A stretch of DNA of 64,000 nucleotides. Origin: Trachythela sp. YZ-2020. Taxonomy: Eukaryota; Cnidaria; Anthozoa; Malacalcyonacea; Clavulariidae. Within the stretch, counting starts at the first letter, position 1, and each line of letters opens with the position of its first letter. The DNA is taken from assembly GCA_016169945.1 (NCBI GenBank), contig JADLSH010000271.1:434001-498000 (forward strand). The letters run 5' to 3'. Position numbers and translations under genes: made by a program. Shown one piece after another: positions 1 to 12,819 of this stretch. The notes under the pieces are model-generated. The model had not been told where the DNA came from. It worked only from the letters and a program-made list of their open reading frames with translations, and made no database searches.

Positions 1-1
1 T

Positions 2-280
2 CAAGCGAAGAATAACATGCTTCGTTATTATTCAAGCATAGGCGTGGTGGAATATTTGAACGAATTCATTAAAGTCTTGCATAAACGTTTGCCTAAATTC
101 ATCATTAGATCTCCTAGAATTTTAGGTAAAACGTTTGTTACAACTGGTGTGAAAAGGACACCAATTAGTAACAATCTGATGGCGAGAGTAAAACAAGTTA
201 ACCAAGCTGATATTGAATTGTATAATTATGCCAAGACTTTATTTTTTAAACAGGCTAAACAATGTGCAATAAAAGTTTAA
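2..280 (+). CDS. 2-O-sulfotransferase family protein, last exon (partial)
   Basis: The reading frame is open from base 2 to a TAA at 278-280, giving 92 residues, so the true exon runs in from outside the window. The segment reads like the C-terminus of heparan-sulfate/uronyl 2-O-sulfotransferases: an 'AKxN' start, then 'IGVVEYLNEFIKVLHKRLPKF', which matches the family's 'G(V/L)xExxxxFxxxLxxxLPxF' helix, then a basic stretch and a final helix 'ELYNYAKTLFFKQA'. Family members are Golgi type II membrane enzymes that transfer sulfate from PAPS to uronic acid in glycosaminoglycans. The PAPS-binding P-loop and catalytic His would lie upstream and cannot be checked here. The choice between HS2ST and UST is open. 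No frameshift is visible. Confidence 0.7.
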   Translation, partial: QAKNNMLRYYSSIGVVEYLNEFIKVLHKRLPKFIIRSPRILGKTFVTTGVKRTPISNNLMARVKQVNQADIELYNYAKTLFFKQAKQCAIKV

Positions 281-348
281 AAATAAGACTGTCCTATCAA
301 TTAATTAAGCAGTGATTTTCTAACATTTCATGAGTACAAGAATCTGAG

Positions 349-587
349 AATGTTATATAATTCGGTGGTTGACTGTTGTGTAAAACTACCTGAAAAATAC
401 AATAAGAACTTCGATGTTCGAGCGAAGGCCCTTCATATGGAAGTTAGTAACTTCCCGACTAAGGGCCTTCGCTCGAAACGTCGAAGTTCTTATTGTATTT
501 TTCAGGTAGTTTTACACAACAGTCAACCGCCGAATCTTTGCTACACTCTATCCACGCTGGCATCGCACGTTCGAAATGTTATATAAT
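349..587. repeat. Fold-back element with 13-bp flanking direct repeats
   Basis: Bases about 364-534 form a long near-perfect inverted repeat. The left arm contains GTTGACTGTTGTGTAAAACT and a second block CGAGCGAAGGCCCTT; both recur in reverse complement on the right. The hairpin plus a ~40-bp tail is bracketed by identical copies of AATGTTATATAAT at 349-361 and 575-587, which look like a target duplication. There is no coding potential. A diverged relative lies near 9290-9345. A MITE or fold-back SINE-like element is the best reading. Confidence 0.7.
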
Positions 588-1497
588 ACCTACTACATGC
601 ACCTTACCCCTTCCCCCTCCCCCTACGGCTCGATACGCCCACAACTGTGAGAAAACTCCAGTAAAGAATTTTAGATTTAGTTTTTTAGTTTTAAATGTAA
701 ATAAATCGATTAATATCTCATATTTGTAATTGATTAAAAATAAAAACAGACCTGGAATTGGCAGTAGTGCCATCCTTTTGTCTCCTGCATTTCAGTGAAC
801 TCAATTTTTTTATATCCCTTTTCAATATAAAAGCAAAGTCATTCTACCAATTTTTGCTTACATTTTAATTAACTAAAAGGGACCTGAATTGGGGGGGGAG
901 GGGAAGTGGTTTACTGGTGGAGGCAACATGGGAGCTGGGGAAGCCTTGTCATTAGGATCATACTCTGCAATTTAGGGAATTGTCAATTGGGGACACAAAT
1001 TATTAAATAGAAATTCTCCTATCTTTCACTGAGAGTGACAACTTTAAGGAACACTTTCTTCTAAAACGGAACTAAACTTTAGTTTCCTGATTTCACTTTA
1101 GAAGCATTTATAGTATTTATACCTCTAACTTATATATACTAATTATCCTTTGTGCCCTAAAAAGTTTAATTGAATGTATCGTATACTTCCCAGTCTTAAA
1201 ACGAGTATATGTTTTTATTCCCAGCATTACAGGAAGTTGAACAAGTCTATTTTCCATCAATTTAGTTGATCCTTCACTAACTCAATCTCACTAACGCTAT
1301 TGATTGTCTGACTGCAGTGATTGGTTATATATATGAAAGTACAAAACATGAGTTATAATTATTAAATAAAAACCTTACAGTCTACAAAGCTTGCAGTCTA
1401 CAGGCGTATATGTCAATATTAAAAAGTGAACATGTGTTCATCCATGATGTATAGTTTGACTATATGCGATTACGTCATAATTAAATTCTGTTATTGA
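588..1497. other. Intergenic spacer without recognised features
   Basis: AT-rich spacer between the sulfotransferase exon and the 3' end of the ammonium transporter, which would be transcribed toward it (convergent genes). It contains short C/G-rich runs near 602-625 and 890-905 and no ORF with protein-like composition. The 3' UTR of the transporter presumably lies at its right edge. Confidence 0.5.
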
Positions 1498-4400
1498 TCA
1501 AGACATAGCTGAACTGCTGCTCCGATGATATGGCAACCTTGATTCACTCGGCTGGCTAGACATGGAGGCATCCAAGTTACTAAATGCAGGGTTGCTCCTC
1601 TCACTCACCATCACAGGTTTAGGAATTTGATATGAAGTACTCTCGGCATATGCTCCAATCGGATAGGCTGGTTCACCATGTTTACTTATATCAAGACCTT
1701 TGAGACGAAATGAAAACAATGCAAATTGAATGAGAGCAACAGTATATAAAAGGTGCGATTCCATTTGGTCGTAACTATCGTGACAAAGAGATATTCAAGC
1801 ATTTCAACGATCTGAAATAGTAGTCTACATCTATCTCGTCTTCTATGCCTGTGTTGTGTGCAAATCAATCTTTAATGATCGTAAAGATATGTCAACACTT
1901 CTATTAGATCGGTCACCTTGAGATATTCACGACAGTTACGACTAAATGAAACCAGGCTTAAACGAGCAGTGGCGTAGCCAGCCCGCCAATTTGGTCCCGC
2001 TATGCAAATTTCAAATCATTATCATTATTCATTTCTTTAGAAATTGATTGTTTTCACCATCAATGACCACGAACAAATTTGCATAGCGGGACTAAATCGG
2101 CGGGTTGGCATGGCGACGCTACTGACAACGGCATGAAACAAAATTAATTGCATTTCTGTATTTATAGGTAATAGTATGGTTTCGAGTGCAATTTGGATAT
2201 AACATGCACGAGTGGGTTTTTAAAAGACCTCAAAAGAGACGTATTCAACTTCCGCATGCTCATAACTTAAAAAAACGTCCAGTCCAGTCCATGAAAAAAA
2301 AAATGGCGGACGACTTTGCCTTCCACAATGTTTTCACATACCCGGGCGTAAATATCCGAGCGGAATTAGTACCCTCGCACGGCGCTTCGCGCGGGCTCCG
2401 GGATTATTATTATTAAAAACTTCTTTACACACGCAATCCAGTTCCTGCTCACATATCGTGCTCTTGCATGGACCTTGTACACACTAATTATAATATACAA
2501 TAAACTGAAGCTACGTTACAACAATATATATATATATAAAAAAGAAAAACTAAGAACTTTTCAAATCAAAGATTTGAATTATGTGATTGATTGCGCATTA
2601 ATTGCTTACACAGGTAAGCTATTCCACTGGACAGCTCCTCGGTAAATAAAACGTTTCTTTAATGTTTCTACTGAGCCTCTAATTCAGTAACATTTGGGAT
2701 ATAATCCTGAAAATCTACACTATTTCATGTCCAACTTGTTTGCCCTTCGAATGTTTTAGGGGATTTTGGCATTAATTAGCCAATGTGCAGAAATCCAACA
2801 TAAAAATAGAGGGTTCAATTGCTTCAACGCGTGCAATATCGTGAAGATGAGCCCATTTCCCTTTGGTTTCAATTAATTATAACATCAATATAAGACTGGT
2901 TCGTTTATGGTTAGGGCTGTGAGTAAGAATATGGCTTGGAGTATGTGGGATCAATGAATGGTTGAAGACGTTACAAAAATGACAATATTGTACACTCAAA
3001 TTACCTTTGGCTTCAACTTCCGGTGTCACTCTCAGTTTCTTAAAGAATTTAAGACTTAGGAAAAGTATTGATGAGAACAATGCAGACCACGCAATGATCA
3101 CAACACCACCAAGTATGTTCCAACCAAGTAACTTAAAACTGTGTTTATCACCAACATACAGGATACCATCATGTTTATTCAATAAAGGCGCGGATAGTAG
3201 ACCCCACATTCCACCACCTAAATGGACTGTGAAAGTAATGATGTACATTGTCAAAATGATCTAACATTGAACGAAATGCAAAATGTCGTGTAAAAAAATC
3301 CATTATGTAATAGATCGTACGCGAAATAAGATTTGATAAGAACGATTTAAAAACTCAGAAGAGTGAGTTAAACAGGCGGCGCTAACCGAGTTTTTTCACG
3401 TACTGCGTTTTCAGTTAGTTCTGTTACTATTATAAACAATAACTTGTTGTGTAATGTACTTTATTATGTAAACATAAGGGTTATATAGAGTTTTATGCCA
3501 CTGAGAAAAATCGTATTTAAACACATGTAAAAAATACGATATTTTTGCGTGTGAAAATATCATTTTTGCAAGTCAATCAAAAACCTATTACTATTTGTGT
3601 ACTATTTACATATTTGTTTTGAGTTTCTATATGAATTGTCGTTTGTTTATAATTTGTTTATAAAATAAATACTCTCTTCAACACTCGAAATAAATTCCAT
3701 ATTTCCGAGCAACCATGTAATATTCTCTATATACACAACGTTGCAAACCAAGAAGTATTTGTCTGGGTGTTATTTGGAGTGCAATTTGGAATCAAAATGT
3801 ACGACGGTCACAATCCTACAAAATAGCCGTTAAATTCGAGAAAATTAGACTTCTCATCAAAGTTGTAGACATTCAGTTTTTCTTCCCTCTTCTTCCACAA
3901 ATGAATGGAAAGAAGCTAATCAAATAGCTTTATTTTACGACATAATTCGTACAAATTCGTATTAAAACACATTCATCAAAAGTACAACTCGGCCCTAAAA
4001 CATGGCTCATACCGGGGAGGTGAGTATTCATTTATAAGCTCTACAGGGTGTATAAAAAAAAACTGAACAAAATTGAAATTGCTCCCAATTTCGCGAAGCA
4101 GCTCCAGGTACGAAGTTTTTTAGTAATATATATTGTTTGGGTATTTATAATGTAGAATAAATTAAAAAATTCTGAAAGTTAAAAAAATTCTAGACAATAT
4201 GCAAATTAGGTAAAGGTGTAAATTAAGCATGCAAAAGCTGATTTTTTCTTAAAAATGAAAGTTTGCGCGACGTTTTGAAGGGCTTACAATTAAGCAAATT
4301 TTCTGAAATTTTGAACAGCAATGCAACACCCAACACATTTTCCACCCACTAATTCAAAATAACTTTTAACGCATTCAAATTTCGTGCGCAAGCAATTTTT

Positions 4401-7400
4401 GATCTGTTGGACAAGACACCCTCCCTGGGTTTCGAAAAATGTAACTTTCAGAATTTTTTAGTTTATTCTACATTATAAATACGCAAACAATATATATTAA
4501 TAAAACACTTCGTACCAGGAGCCGCTTCGCGAAGTTGAGAGCAATTTCAATTTTGTTCAGTTTTTTTTTATACACCCTATATAGGTAGGTGCCGCCCGGA
4601 AAAGTATGGTTTTCACTTCTTTTGGTCTGAAATTGGGGTATAGATTATACAGATTTGGTCTGCAATAGGGTATGTTTTTACTTCTAGGTCTGAAGTTGGG
4701 TGTGATTTCTGCTTTTTCGTCTGATATACGTGTAGATTCACAGGGCCAGGTCTGAAATGGGATGCGGTAACCAGGGACGTAGCGAGGCGTCTGGAGTTAG
4801 GATGGGGGGGGGGGGGTGGTGAAATAATTTTACCTGAAATTTGAACTTCAATGTTAACATTTGCCTGAAGTGTAATGATTATAATAGACCTTTTTCTGAT
4901 TAATTATCATTGTATTAGTGAGCTGATGAAATGATTGGGGGGTCTACTCCAGAAGATTTTTATATTTCTGAAGCTCCAGGACCGCATTTCTGGCGTTTTC
5001 TGAGGCGAATTTACAAACGAATTTCGTCCAAATTGACTGTATTTTGCACAAAATCTATTCTTTCAAGTAACTTAACATCATATTTTAGTTATCATTTTGC
5101 AAAATATAACGATTTTATCACCCAAATTTTACCTGAAAATGTCAATATTTCACCTTGAATTTTAGCAGTTAACCTTTAGCCTTTTACAGTTGGGGGGTCT
5201 TACATTAACCCCTCCCCCACTCCTCCCTACTTCCCTGGTGGTAACTCGTTTATATTTTGGTGTTACATGGGATTTCAATAGTCTGACGGTTCATCCACAT
5301 GAGAATTTGGAGGAGTATCCGCCGGGGCTTAAGTATGATTCGAAAATTGATATTCCCCCAATATTCAAACTATACCGCAATCCCTAAATGACACGTTAAA
5401 TCACCCCAAATTACCTGACGTTGCTGTCACTGGATCGTCAACTTTTATATGAAGAAGTACGATATCCCACGCAATATAGGTAGCCCCAGCAATAAAACCG
5501 ACAATAAATGCTGCATAAGGATGCATCTCGTTACCACCAGCACTTATAGATACCTAGGAACACGCAAGAATCAAATAATTAAACGTGTGCAATTATTATA
5601 TGATAAGTTCATAATGAGAGAACGTCATAGGAGTTCTGTTATAATGGACCGTAGCTGCATAGAAAATTGTGACAGATTCATTCTACCTTTTAAAACAGCA
5701 TGTGCCGTATTGCATGAGAACTATATATCCAAAATTTATTATTTAGAGACAATCCTGTTTACTGTAATATCCGACATGTTTTGCTACTCAACTATATCCC
5801 CAAACAAATTGCATTCTTTCTCAGGGGGTGATCTAAAGTAAACATGAGGGAAGACTTCCCCACCCACCAGGTTAAGACATTCTTGATACTAATTGCTACC
5901 GTCAACCCTATTCAAAGTCCATGGATGACCCATGCAGTTCTACTTCTCCCCCAGGGGCATGCAGACTTGCTAACGAAAAAGCATTTTGTTCCAATTTTAT
6001 TCTAATAAATCTTGGTCAAAATCTTACCACTCCAGTTAATGCTCCATTGATCATAGTGAGAACACTGGAATGATGGCCATAACATGCTCCCCAGGTTCTA
6101 CGGATAAAAAACGCCGTCAACCCCCCTGCTGCAGATGACAGTACGGTGTTAATAGCGATAAGAGCTATTACATCGGTATCACCACGAGATGTCACGTGAC
6201 CTTGGCTTCCCCCAAGTAGGGCAAGAAAACCAAATAGACATACATATCCTCCAAATGCAGCGAGCTAAATAAAAGACAGATGAGTAAATGACCACCTGGA
6301 CATCTGTAGGAATGGTAGAACAACAGAATAGAAACCATGGCAACACGGGGCAGAATTTATGGTGTTGAATATTAAACTAACCTCCGAACAGAATATTATT
6401 ACAGTATATTCAATTTTTACGGAAAGTTTTGAAGTTGCGAACTAATTTAAATTTATTATTCCAAAATTAGGTAGCGACCTGAAAATTTGGGTCGAAAATT
6501 CACAAAAACTCCTGGCAGAAGAATTATCGATTTCTGGAATGCTAAAGCTACAGTATTTATATCACAGATATCGCGCTGAATATCACACGCATATGAAAAC
6601 CTCATTGTACTACTACTCAATTTACTCTTGACTGGTAAAAGTCATCTCTATAAACACAAGTATTAGAACACTTTTTTCTCAATACGGGAAAAGCGCTACT
6701 ATAAATGAATAATATTGCCATTTGAATGGTTGTTCTCAGCCAACAATGTTGAAGTTGTTATTAAAATACTATCCGTCCGAAACTCTGATTGACGTTTGAG
6801 AGACATGTAAGTCCACAAATTTCGTTGTCTAACGTACGTCACGCGTTCCATGCGAGAAATTAACCGAAAGTGGGAATGAAGAATACTGTTGTAACTGTCT
6901 CGGAGAAATCGAATTTGCTGTATTTCATCATTGGTATACTTTTCTTCTCTCTCATAAAATTATTTCAAAATTGCTAAACGCATGTTTGGTGATGAAAATC
7001 ACAACTCAACTAGGTAATGGCAATCAAATACATTTTCAGAGAATCGGTAATTTAGTTTCAAAATAGATCAATTTATATTTGACAACTGGGCTCAGTAATG
7101 TTACCAGGCAACATATAATATATTGAGCTGATTGATAATAACTGGGATCCACGCTATGCAAGAGAATTCTCTTACTGGTACTGTGTGTCCACCAATAGGA
7201 ACTGGTTTTCCACGTTCAAATCTTCCAGATCTTGGTCCAATCACAGCTGACCCTACTAATGCCATCGTCCCTGCAGTAACATGAATGACACCACTGCCTG
7301 CAAAATCCTACAGAAACGAGATATATTGGTTACACACTGATTAATTAAGATGGCTTTTCCTAACATCCTAGTTAACATTGTTGGAAAAATGTTGTCTCTT

Positions 7401-10400
7401 GGCCAAAGGTGTGGAAACCAAGCAATATTTGTGCAAATCCTTTGCCTAATTGCCTGTATAGTGTGCAGAGAATTGGCCAAGGATCTTTTGACCTTATATT
7501 TCTTCAAACAAACAAAATCGTTACTGCTCACAATATCAATTACTCCTACCTGAAACGAGACTCCTTCTCCAAGAGCCTCAGCATCTCCTTTCCTTAGCCA
7601 GCCGTCTGCATGCCAACACCAGTGAGAAATAATGGGGTAAATAAAGCCTTAACCAAAATAACGTATCGCGTCAGATAGAGATAGAATGGACGGAGATGAA
7701 TTTGAGGATGAACGGAGGTGAGCTTGACAAAGTAGTGAATCGTCGTTATTAGAAAGACATCATCTGAGACCAACGAACGAGTTAATTCGTCTGATGAACT
7801 CATTTTGGTGACGACGAATTAACTTCTCGTTTCTTCCATTTCGATGAAAAATGGGATCTCAAAGTTTGAGCTAAACAATTAGACAAAAGTTGAGAAAAGC
7901 AACTTCTCCAATTATGTTTTTGAACAATTATCGAATGGAACATTTGTGACCACGGTTTCACGTAATAAATGGAATTCTCGAATAATCTGAGTTCAGTCTG
8001 TCCATTTCGGTGTGATAGGCCAATCATAGCTCTCTCAGAAGCATCACGAACCAATGAAGTGCGTTGTTTTGTATAGATCATGCAATCACGTCAAGTGGTG
8101 GGTATATATCTCGTTCCGACGCGCTTCAAAGCCCCAAAACCTTTCTGTGCGAGCTTAGTTTAGCCAATTTTTTATTACATAAAACAATAAGATGGCATTT
8201 TGCCGTTATCTGTTCAGTTTTAGATACACATGCAGAGGACACTATAACGTAGTAAGAACATCACTGGCAAACATTATTTAGATATGGAGTGCATGTTGTT
8301 TATTTACCTGACATTAATAGTGTAAACAGTGTGTACACGGTAAGATTTGTTCTTTCAGCCAGAGCACCACTGACAATTGAGCTTGTAAGGGCTGCGAGTG
8401 TGAAGTGAAACAACCAATGCATGTAGACGTTGATTGATTCAGGTAGACCAGATAGAGCAAAATTACTGTAGCCGAGAAATAGATTACTTTTCTCTCCCCA
8501 CGCAAACGCATAACCAACTAACCAGTACGTTAGCGCACATGTGACTAGAAAAAAGAAATTCAAGGTACTGAAGTAAGTAATTTAGGTACGTGCAGGACAA
8601 AATATTCTAAAAAGTTTGGAGTGTCCAGAAGAAAGTTTGTTGATGATCAAAAATTATCCAGTAGAATCTGCAGTATATTTTTCTTCAGATGACGTCATAA
8701 TTTTCTACGGTTCCAAACCAGGATTATTCGGATAGCATTTTTAAATACTGGAAACTATTGTATAAGATAAGTTTGAAAATTCCAAAAGAATATTCGCTGA
8801 TATTAATTAAGTTATACTGTAAGTTCATATAATAACATATTATTACACTTTGTCTGGAGGATATGGATTTTATATTTTCGGGTCTTTACTTCTGGCAACT
8901 ATAGCTCGATCGAATATATATCTTCTCAACACCGTGGAATCAGTCGTAGTATCTACTTACACAAAATAATCATTTTCTTGATAATGATATCAGTGGTATT
9001 CTTCAATCTCGCTGCACCAGCCTCCAGGAATGCCAAACCCGCTTGCATAACTACAAGAATAGAACTCGTGATTTAGCATGGGTATTCCACGCATAGGCTT
9101 CATGTTTGTCGAAATCGTATTGCTAGGTTAGTTTTAGTGCAATTTGTATAAAACATACACCAGTGCGTGTTTCAATCATATAACATTGAAATAGCGTGAC
9201 TCTGAAGAGCGAGTGCCATTTGTGGTCTATGAAGAAATCACACGAGTGCTTGCTTTATGTAATAAATGAAGGTGCTTAAGGGTTATTATAGGATCAGACT
9301 GCCTGAAAAATATAACGAGTGCTTGAACGTTTCGAGCGAAGGCCCTTTGTCTGGAAGATATAGACGAAGGTTAATTCCGCTCGCGCGGCTAGCGACGTCT
9401 AACGTTCACCAAGTATCGCGGGCGCGTAGCTATGTTTCATGGGTGTCATGGGTGCATGGCACTGAGCTAAATATAACCGGAGGACGTACTTGCTTCATAA
9501 TGTTCGCTTGGAAAAAAAGTGCGGCCAAAAACATAGCGGATTATGACGCCATTTGACGCCATTGCCATTACAACTGGTCCGAATTCCCCATGAAAATTAC
9601 CACTGACCGAGCTCAATTGTGAGCCCGCTACAATTTTCACACACGCCTGGTCGGAGTTTTGCAAAAATATATTAGCTTTTTGCAGTTATCAACTCATTCC
9701 CGTTTGGCCGGGGCCTTAAGTACAGATTTCCGGTGCACTTAAAAAACTTAATTATCTAAGTGTTAAGTCTAACTATTATTGATAATTATATAGGCCAAAA
9801 ATGAATTTCTCGAGTGTTTTTGGCGATGTTGGAAGCTTAACCAAAGACCCATAATATCTTTTCAGACGTTCTCAACTTTCTGTGAATATCTATATACATA
9901 TACTTATACCCGTTAAGAACTGCAAACTGACAGTCAAAAGCTCGTATTTAAAATATTGCCGCCAGAAACGCTTCAAAATTGTCATATAATTTAACTAGTA
10001 TTCACAATAACTTTGTATTATTAAACATATAGTATTATACAGGTAATAAAATAGATTAAACGCATTTTTTAATTGATTTCAATCCTATAGTGGTTACGTA
10101 CATGTATTGATTGTTGATACCTTACTGAATTCCGTTTCTCAAAATTGTGAAATATATAATCATTTCATTGAGTGTACTTTGTAAATGTGTTAAATTAATG
10201 CAGAAATATTTAACCAAATTAATTTTATCTTAAAGAAGCGAATTTGTTTATACATAGTTTCTAGTCGTAACATTTTATAAACATCGAAACAATAGGAATA
10301 AAAATTATATTCATGAAGTAAAACTTACAAAAGATTATGAAAGAGATAATCAACAAGAAGAAATTGTCGACAGACGTTGCATTAGGATTCTGTGGAACAG

Positions 10401-10404
10401 CCAT
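1498..10404 (-). CDS. Ammonium transporter, AMT/Amt family (9 exons, 476 aa)
   Basis: Exons, 5' to 3' on the minus strand: 10404-10329, 9050-8961, 8544-8308, 7647-7550, 7307-7176, 6264-6028, 5553-5415, 3226-3005, 1697-1498. All introns are GT/AG, codon phases join exactly, and the total is 1431 bp including TGA. The protein is a multi-pass plasma-membrane channel of the AMT type: 'FIIFFMQAGLAFLEAGAARLKN' in helix 1-2, 'YWLVGYAFAWG', 'HWLFHFTLAALTSSIVSGALAER', signature 'DFAGSGVIH' starting at D168, and 'VHLGGGMWG' at 337-345. The pore twin-histidine pair is therefore H176 and H338. The C-terminus has 'GLDISKHGEPAYP', the conserved cytosolic AMT tail, then a Ser-rich end. Length is normal for the family. 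It conducts ammonium/ammonia; in symbiotic cnidarians such proteins are linked to nitrogen handling (inference). The start ATG is the first in-frame one, and exon 1 encodes the N-terminus of helix 1. Confidence 0.92.
1968..2122. repeat. Palindromic MITE in the upstream flank of the transporter's last exon
   Basis: The arms pair GGCGTAGCCAGCCCGCC...GGTCCCGCTATGCAAATTT with the reverse-complement run AAATTTGCATAGCGGGACTAAATCGGCGGGTTGGCATGGC (split here: AAATTTGCATAGCGGGAC, then CGGCGGGTTGGC). The arms are ~45 bp with a ~65-bp AT-rich loop. It lies in intron 8 of the ammonium transporter and is non-coding. Confidence 0.65.
3468..3737 (-). repeat. Dispersed repeat, copy 1 (partner at 14577-14935)
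   Basis: About 270 bp matches 14700-14930 in reverse complement. Shared landmarks are TTTATGCCACTGAGAAAAA, TACTATTTGTGTACTATTTA and TTCCATATTTCC(G/A)AGCAACCATGTA. This copy lacks half of the terminal hairpin seen in the partner. It lies in intron 7 of the ammonium transporter. Confidence 0.75.
4044..4579. mobile_element. Mariner-like MITE with ~145-bp TIRs, TA target duplication
   Basis: The left end CAGGGTGTATAAAAAAAAAC is mirrored by GTTTTTTTTTATACACCCTA-type sequence on the right, and the arms stay complementary through ACTTTCAGAATTTTTTA. TA dinucleotides flank both ends (4042-4043, 4580-4581). The CAGGGTG tip plus a TA duplication fits Tc1/mariner. There is no transposase ORF, so it is non-autonomous. 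It lies in intron 7 of the ammonium transporter. Confidence 0.75.
4772..5237. mobile_element. hAT-like MITE (CAGGGACGTAG ... CTACTTCCCTG)
   Basis: Terminal repeats CAGGGACGTAG and CTACTTCCCTG are bracketed by near-identical 8-mers GCGGTAAC (4764-4771) and GTGGTAAC (5238-5245). This is an hAT-style 8-bp target duplication with one mismatch. The interior has poly-G/poly-C tracts and short broken ORFs with no recognised domain. Confidence 0.55.
9266..9400 (+). repeat. Diverged relative of the fold-back element at 349-587
   Basis: Shares CTGCCTGAAAAATA(C/T)AA(T/C)..., AACGTTTCGAGCGAAGGCCCTT with the hairpin arms near 390-480 (the second motif is seen there as CGAGCGAAGGCCCTT). Only one arm is present. 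The surrounding 9400-9720 is repeat-like and has no gene. Confidence 0.5.
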
Positions 10405-11240
10405 TCAATATTTATAACTGACTCTGTACCGCTGTGGTTTCGTCTTTAACTTTGACAATAAGTCCAGCTCCGTTATTTTCTGCCGTTATTCACAATTATG
10501 AGATGGATCTTAATTGTGATAATTATTCTTTCCACTAAATATTGTCAAATTTTTATCACACTCAAAATAGAATGAAAACAACGTAATATGTCTCAAAATA
10601 ATATACTGTTTGAAGGTATATTAGCCCTGTATATATAATTTGTTGCTACTGGCAACTAAGAGCCGTTTACGTGTATAAATTTGAATGAGAACAAAGCAGG
10701 TATAATACTGGCATGACATCTTGCATAAACACGTCTTTTTCGGATTCTAAAAGTGTATATAATTATCTGTATATATCTGTAAAATTGTACAAAACGTACG
10801 CTAATATAAAGACTAAAGTATATTAATTCCATATTTTACTGCAAGTTTTCCTAAAGTACTCTAAATACCGTTAAAACAAAGTCAAAGTAAACAATACATT
10901 GTAAGTTGTCAAATTGTGGTTCGCAAATTCAATTGGCAATATCCACCTGCAATAGGGATGATAATTATGTAATTATATACGGTACATGAATAGTAATGAG
11001 CAGTTTGATGAATAAATACACCTATTTAAAGTAATTCACACAATATTTTAAAATATTTGATCATTTGAACCAGGAAATTACGTTTCGGGAACAGGAAGAT
11101 GAGCGAGTTAACGGTTCCGCAAACCGCTATCTAATCGCGGTCGACTTTTAAAGTTTCGTCAATGCGTGTACAGGAGCCGGTTTTATAGAAAAGTATAGTT
11201 AAAGTTTACCATAGTTAGTGCATGCGAAGGTTAAACAATT

Positions 11241-11560
11241 ATAGGCCTTTTGCAACAATTGGTCACGTGATCACATCTCCTGTGTTAAAATGAACACCAA
11301 GCGTTTCTGTTTATAAAATACAACAAGGAAGAAATGACATTCAATTTAAGACTGAATATTTTTTTAAATTGTATTAGGATTTGTATGGGAAATGCATTAT
11401 CTTAATTGAATGCCATTTCTTCCATATTGCATATTATAAGCTGAAATTTTGCACTTTTACTAATATTGAGGTCTTTTTGCATTTCTGGGGTTCACTTTGA
11501 CACAGCCGGCTCGTTTTAAGGGAGATGGGGTCACGTGACCAATTGTTGCAAAAGGCCTAT
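11241..11560. mobile_element. MITE with 40-bp TIRs
   Basis: Bases 11241-11280 (ATAGGCCTTTTGCAACAATT, then GGTCACGTGATCACATCTCC) are the reverse complement of 11521-11560 with two mismatches. A second inner palindrome pairs AAGGAAGAAATGACATTCAA with the run around 11405-11425. It is non-coding and no clear target duplication was found. Confidence 0.7.
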
Positions 11561-12152
11561 TTAACTGCAAACTTACATATTAAGCTGCTTGTCATTCAAG
11601 TTATATAATTATACGTTCGAAATAAGTTATATATAAAATAAACTTGAATTTTTGTTTTCCCGTCTGACGCTTCGTCTGACGCGTGTTAATCTTCATTAAT
11701 ATCGAGTGCTGTACGTCTAGTCTATAACCGCTCAAATGAGAACTCAAACAGCAAAGGGAAAAACTTAGGCAAAGTCAAGTCGAGGTGTAGCCTATATAGG
11801 AGTTTACGCTTCACGTTTGAGAGCATCGGTAAACGGTAGAGTACGAGTTGAATTCTCTTGACAGAATTTTCGTTTAACTTCTTTGCCTCATATTAAGAAA
11901 ATCAATCAACTCGTGTTAAGAAAATCATTAAAAAAGACATTATATATAATTTCAAATAGCAAGTTCAATTTACTCTTTATTACTTCAATGGCGTAAATTT
12001 TTTCTTAGTCCGGCGTTTGTCGTTTGACGGGTATGAACGCGAAACTCAAACTCTCTAAGTAGGACTCTATAGTCTGACCGTGTATGTGTACAGCATTGAA
12101 CATGTAAGTAGTAGATGAGCAGAAACGGCATTGTCTAAAACGCGGCCGGAAT

Positions 12153-12216
12153 TGAACATCTGGAACATCTGGAACATCTGGAACAGCTGAAACAAAGTGG
12201 AATATCTGGAACATCT
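12153..12216. repeat. 9-bp minisatellite (TGGAACATC)
   Basis: About six imperfect TGGAACATC units in tandem. The minus-strand Val-Pro-Asp repeat that this produces is not a gene. Confidence 0.7.
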
Positions 12217-12654
12217 ATAGTCATATTGATAAATCGGATATTCTGGTGGACATTTTTGCTCGGGTTTTTTATTCTTTATGTTAATTTGCGTGCTATAAAT
12301 CGCTTATTAAACATTAGGCCGTATTTTGTGACCCAAAACAGTCGATTGGAATTACCAGGAGACATTTCGGGCTCCATTTCCAGATTCGCAGTTCCAGACT
12401 CAGATTTGAAATCTTGAATATGGAAAGGGATGGTATATGAAATTACTAGTCCACTATATAGACATGTGTGTAGCTCTCGGCAACTGTACTCTATATATAA
12501 CTCAGTGGTCAGTGCGCTGCATTGAGTCTGGACCGAGTCTTGTGTCTATGCAAAGTTTGACAATATTTGGACAAATACGGTATATGAATAGCAAACTTTG
12601 AAAAATTGCGAGAATTTAATTACTATAAAATAGAAGCTCACTAAATATATGGCC

Positions 12655-12819
12655 AGTGGCTTAGGAACCGGGGGGCACAGGGGGCACGTGCCCCCCAAGT
12701 TTTCTTCAAAGTGCCCTTTTCTCCAGTTAAAACAATGGAAAAAGGCCCTTTTCTAATAGAAGAGGTGCCCTTAAGACAAAGTCCCCCCCCCCAACTCCAA
12801 GTTGCTTCCTACGCCTATG
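12655..12819. mobile_element. Short hAT-like MITE
   Basis: Left tip CAGTGGCTTAGGAACC and right tip GCTTCCTACGCCTATG are approximate inverted repeats. The flanks TATATGGC and TATATGAT match at 6 of 8 positions. The interior is rich in GGGGGGCAC/GTGCCCCCC. It looks like a degraded copy. Confidence 0.45.

Noticed and set aside
2186..2416. 76-codon plus-strand frame beside the palindromic MITE
   Set aside because: Composition is not protein-like and the stretch GCACGGCGCTTCGCGCGGGC is repeat-type sequence; it also lies within an intron of the ammonium transporter.
11239..11563. TTA target duplication for the MITE at 11241-11560
   Set aside because: Shifting the tip by one base gives TTA on the left but TTT on the right; no duplication is claimed.
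12005..12214. 69-codon minus-strand frame with Val-Pro-Asp repeats
   Set aside because: Created by the TGGAACATC minisatellite; no other support.
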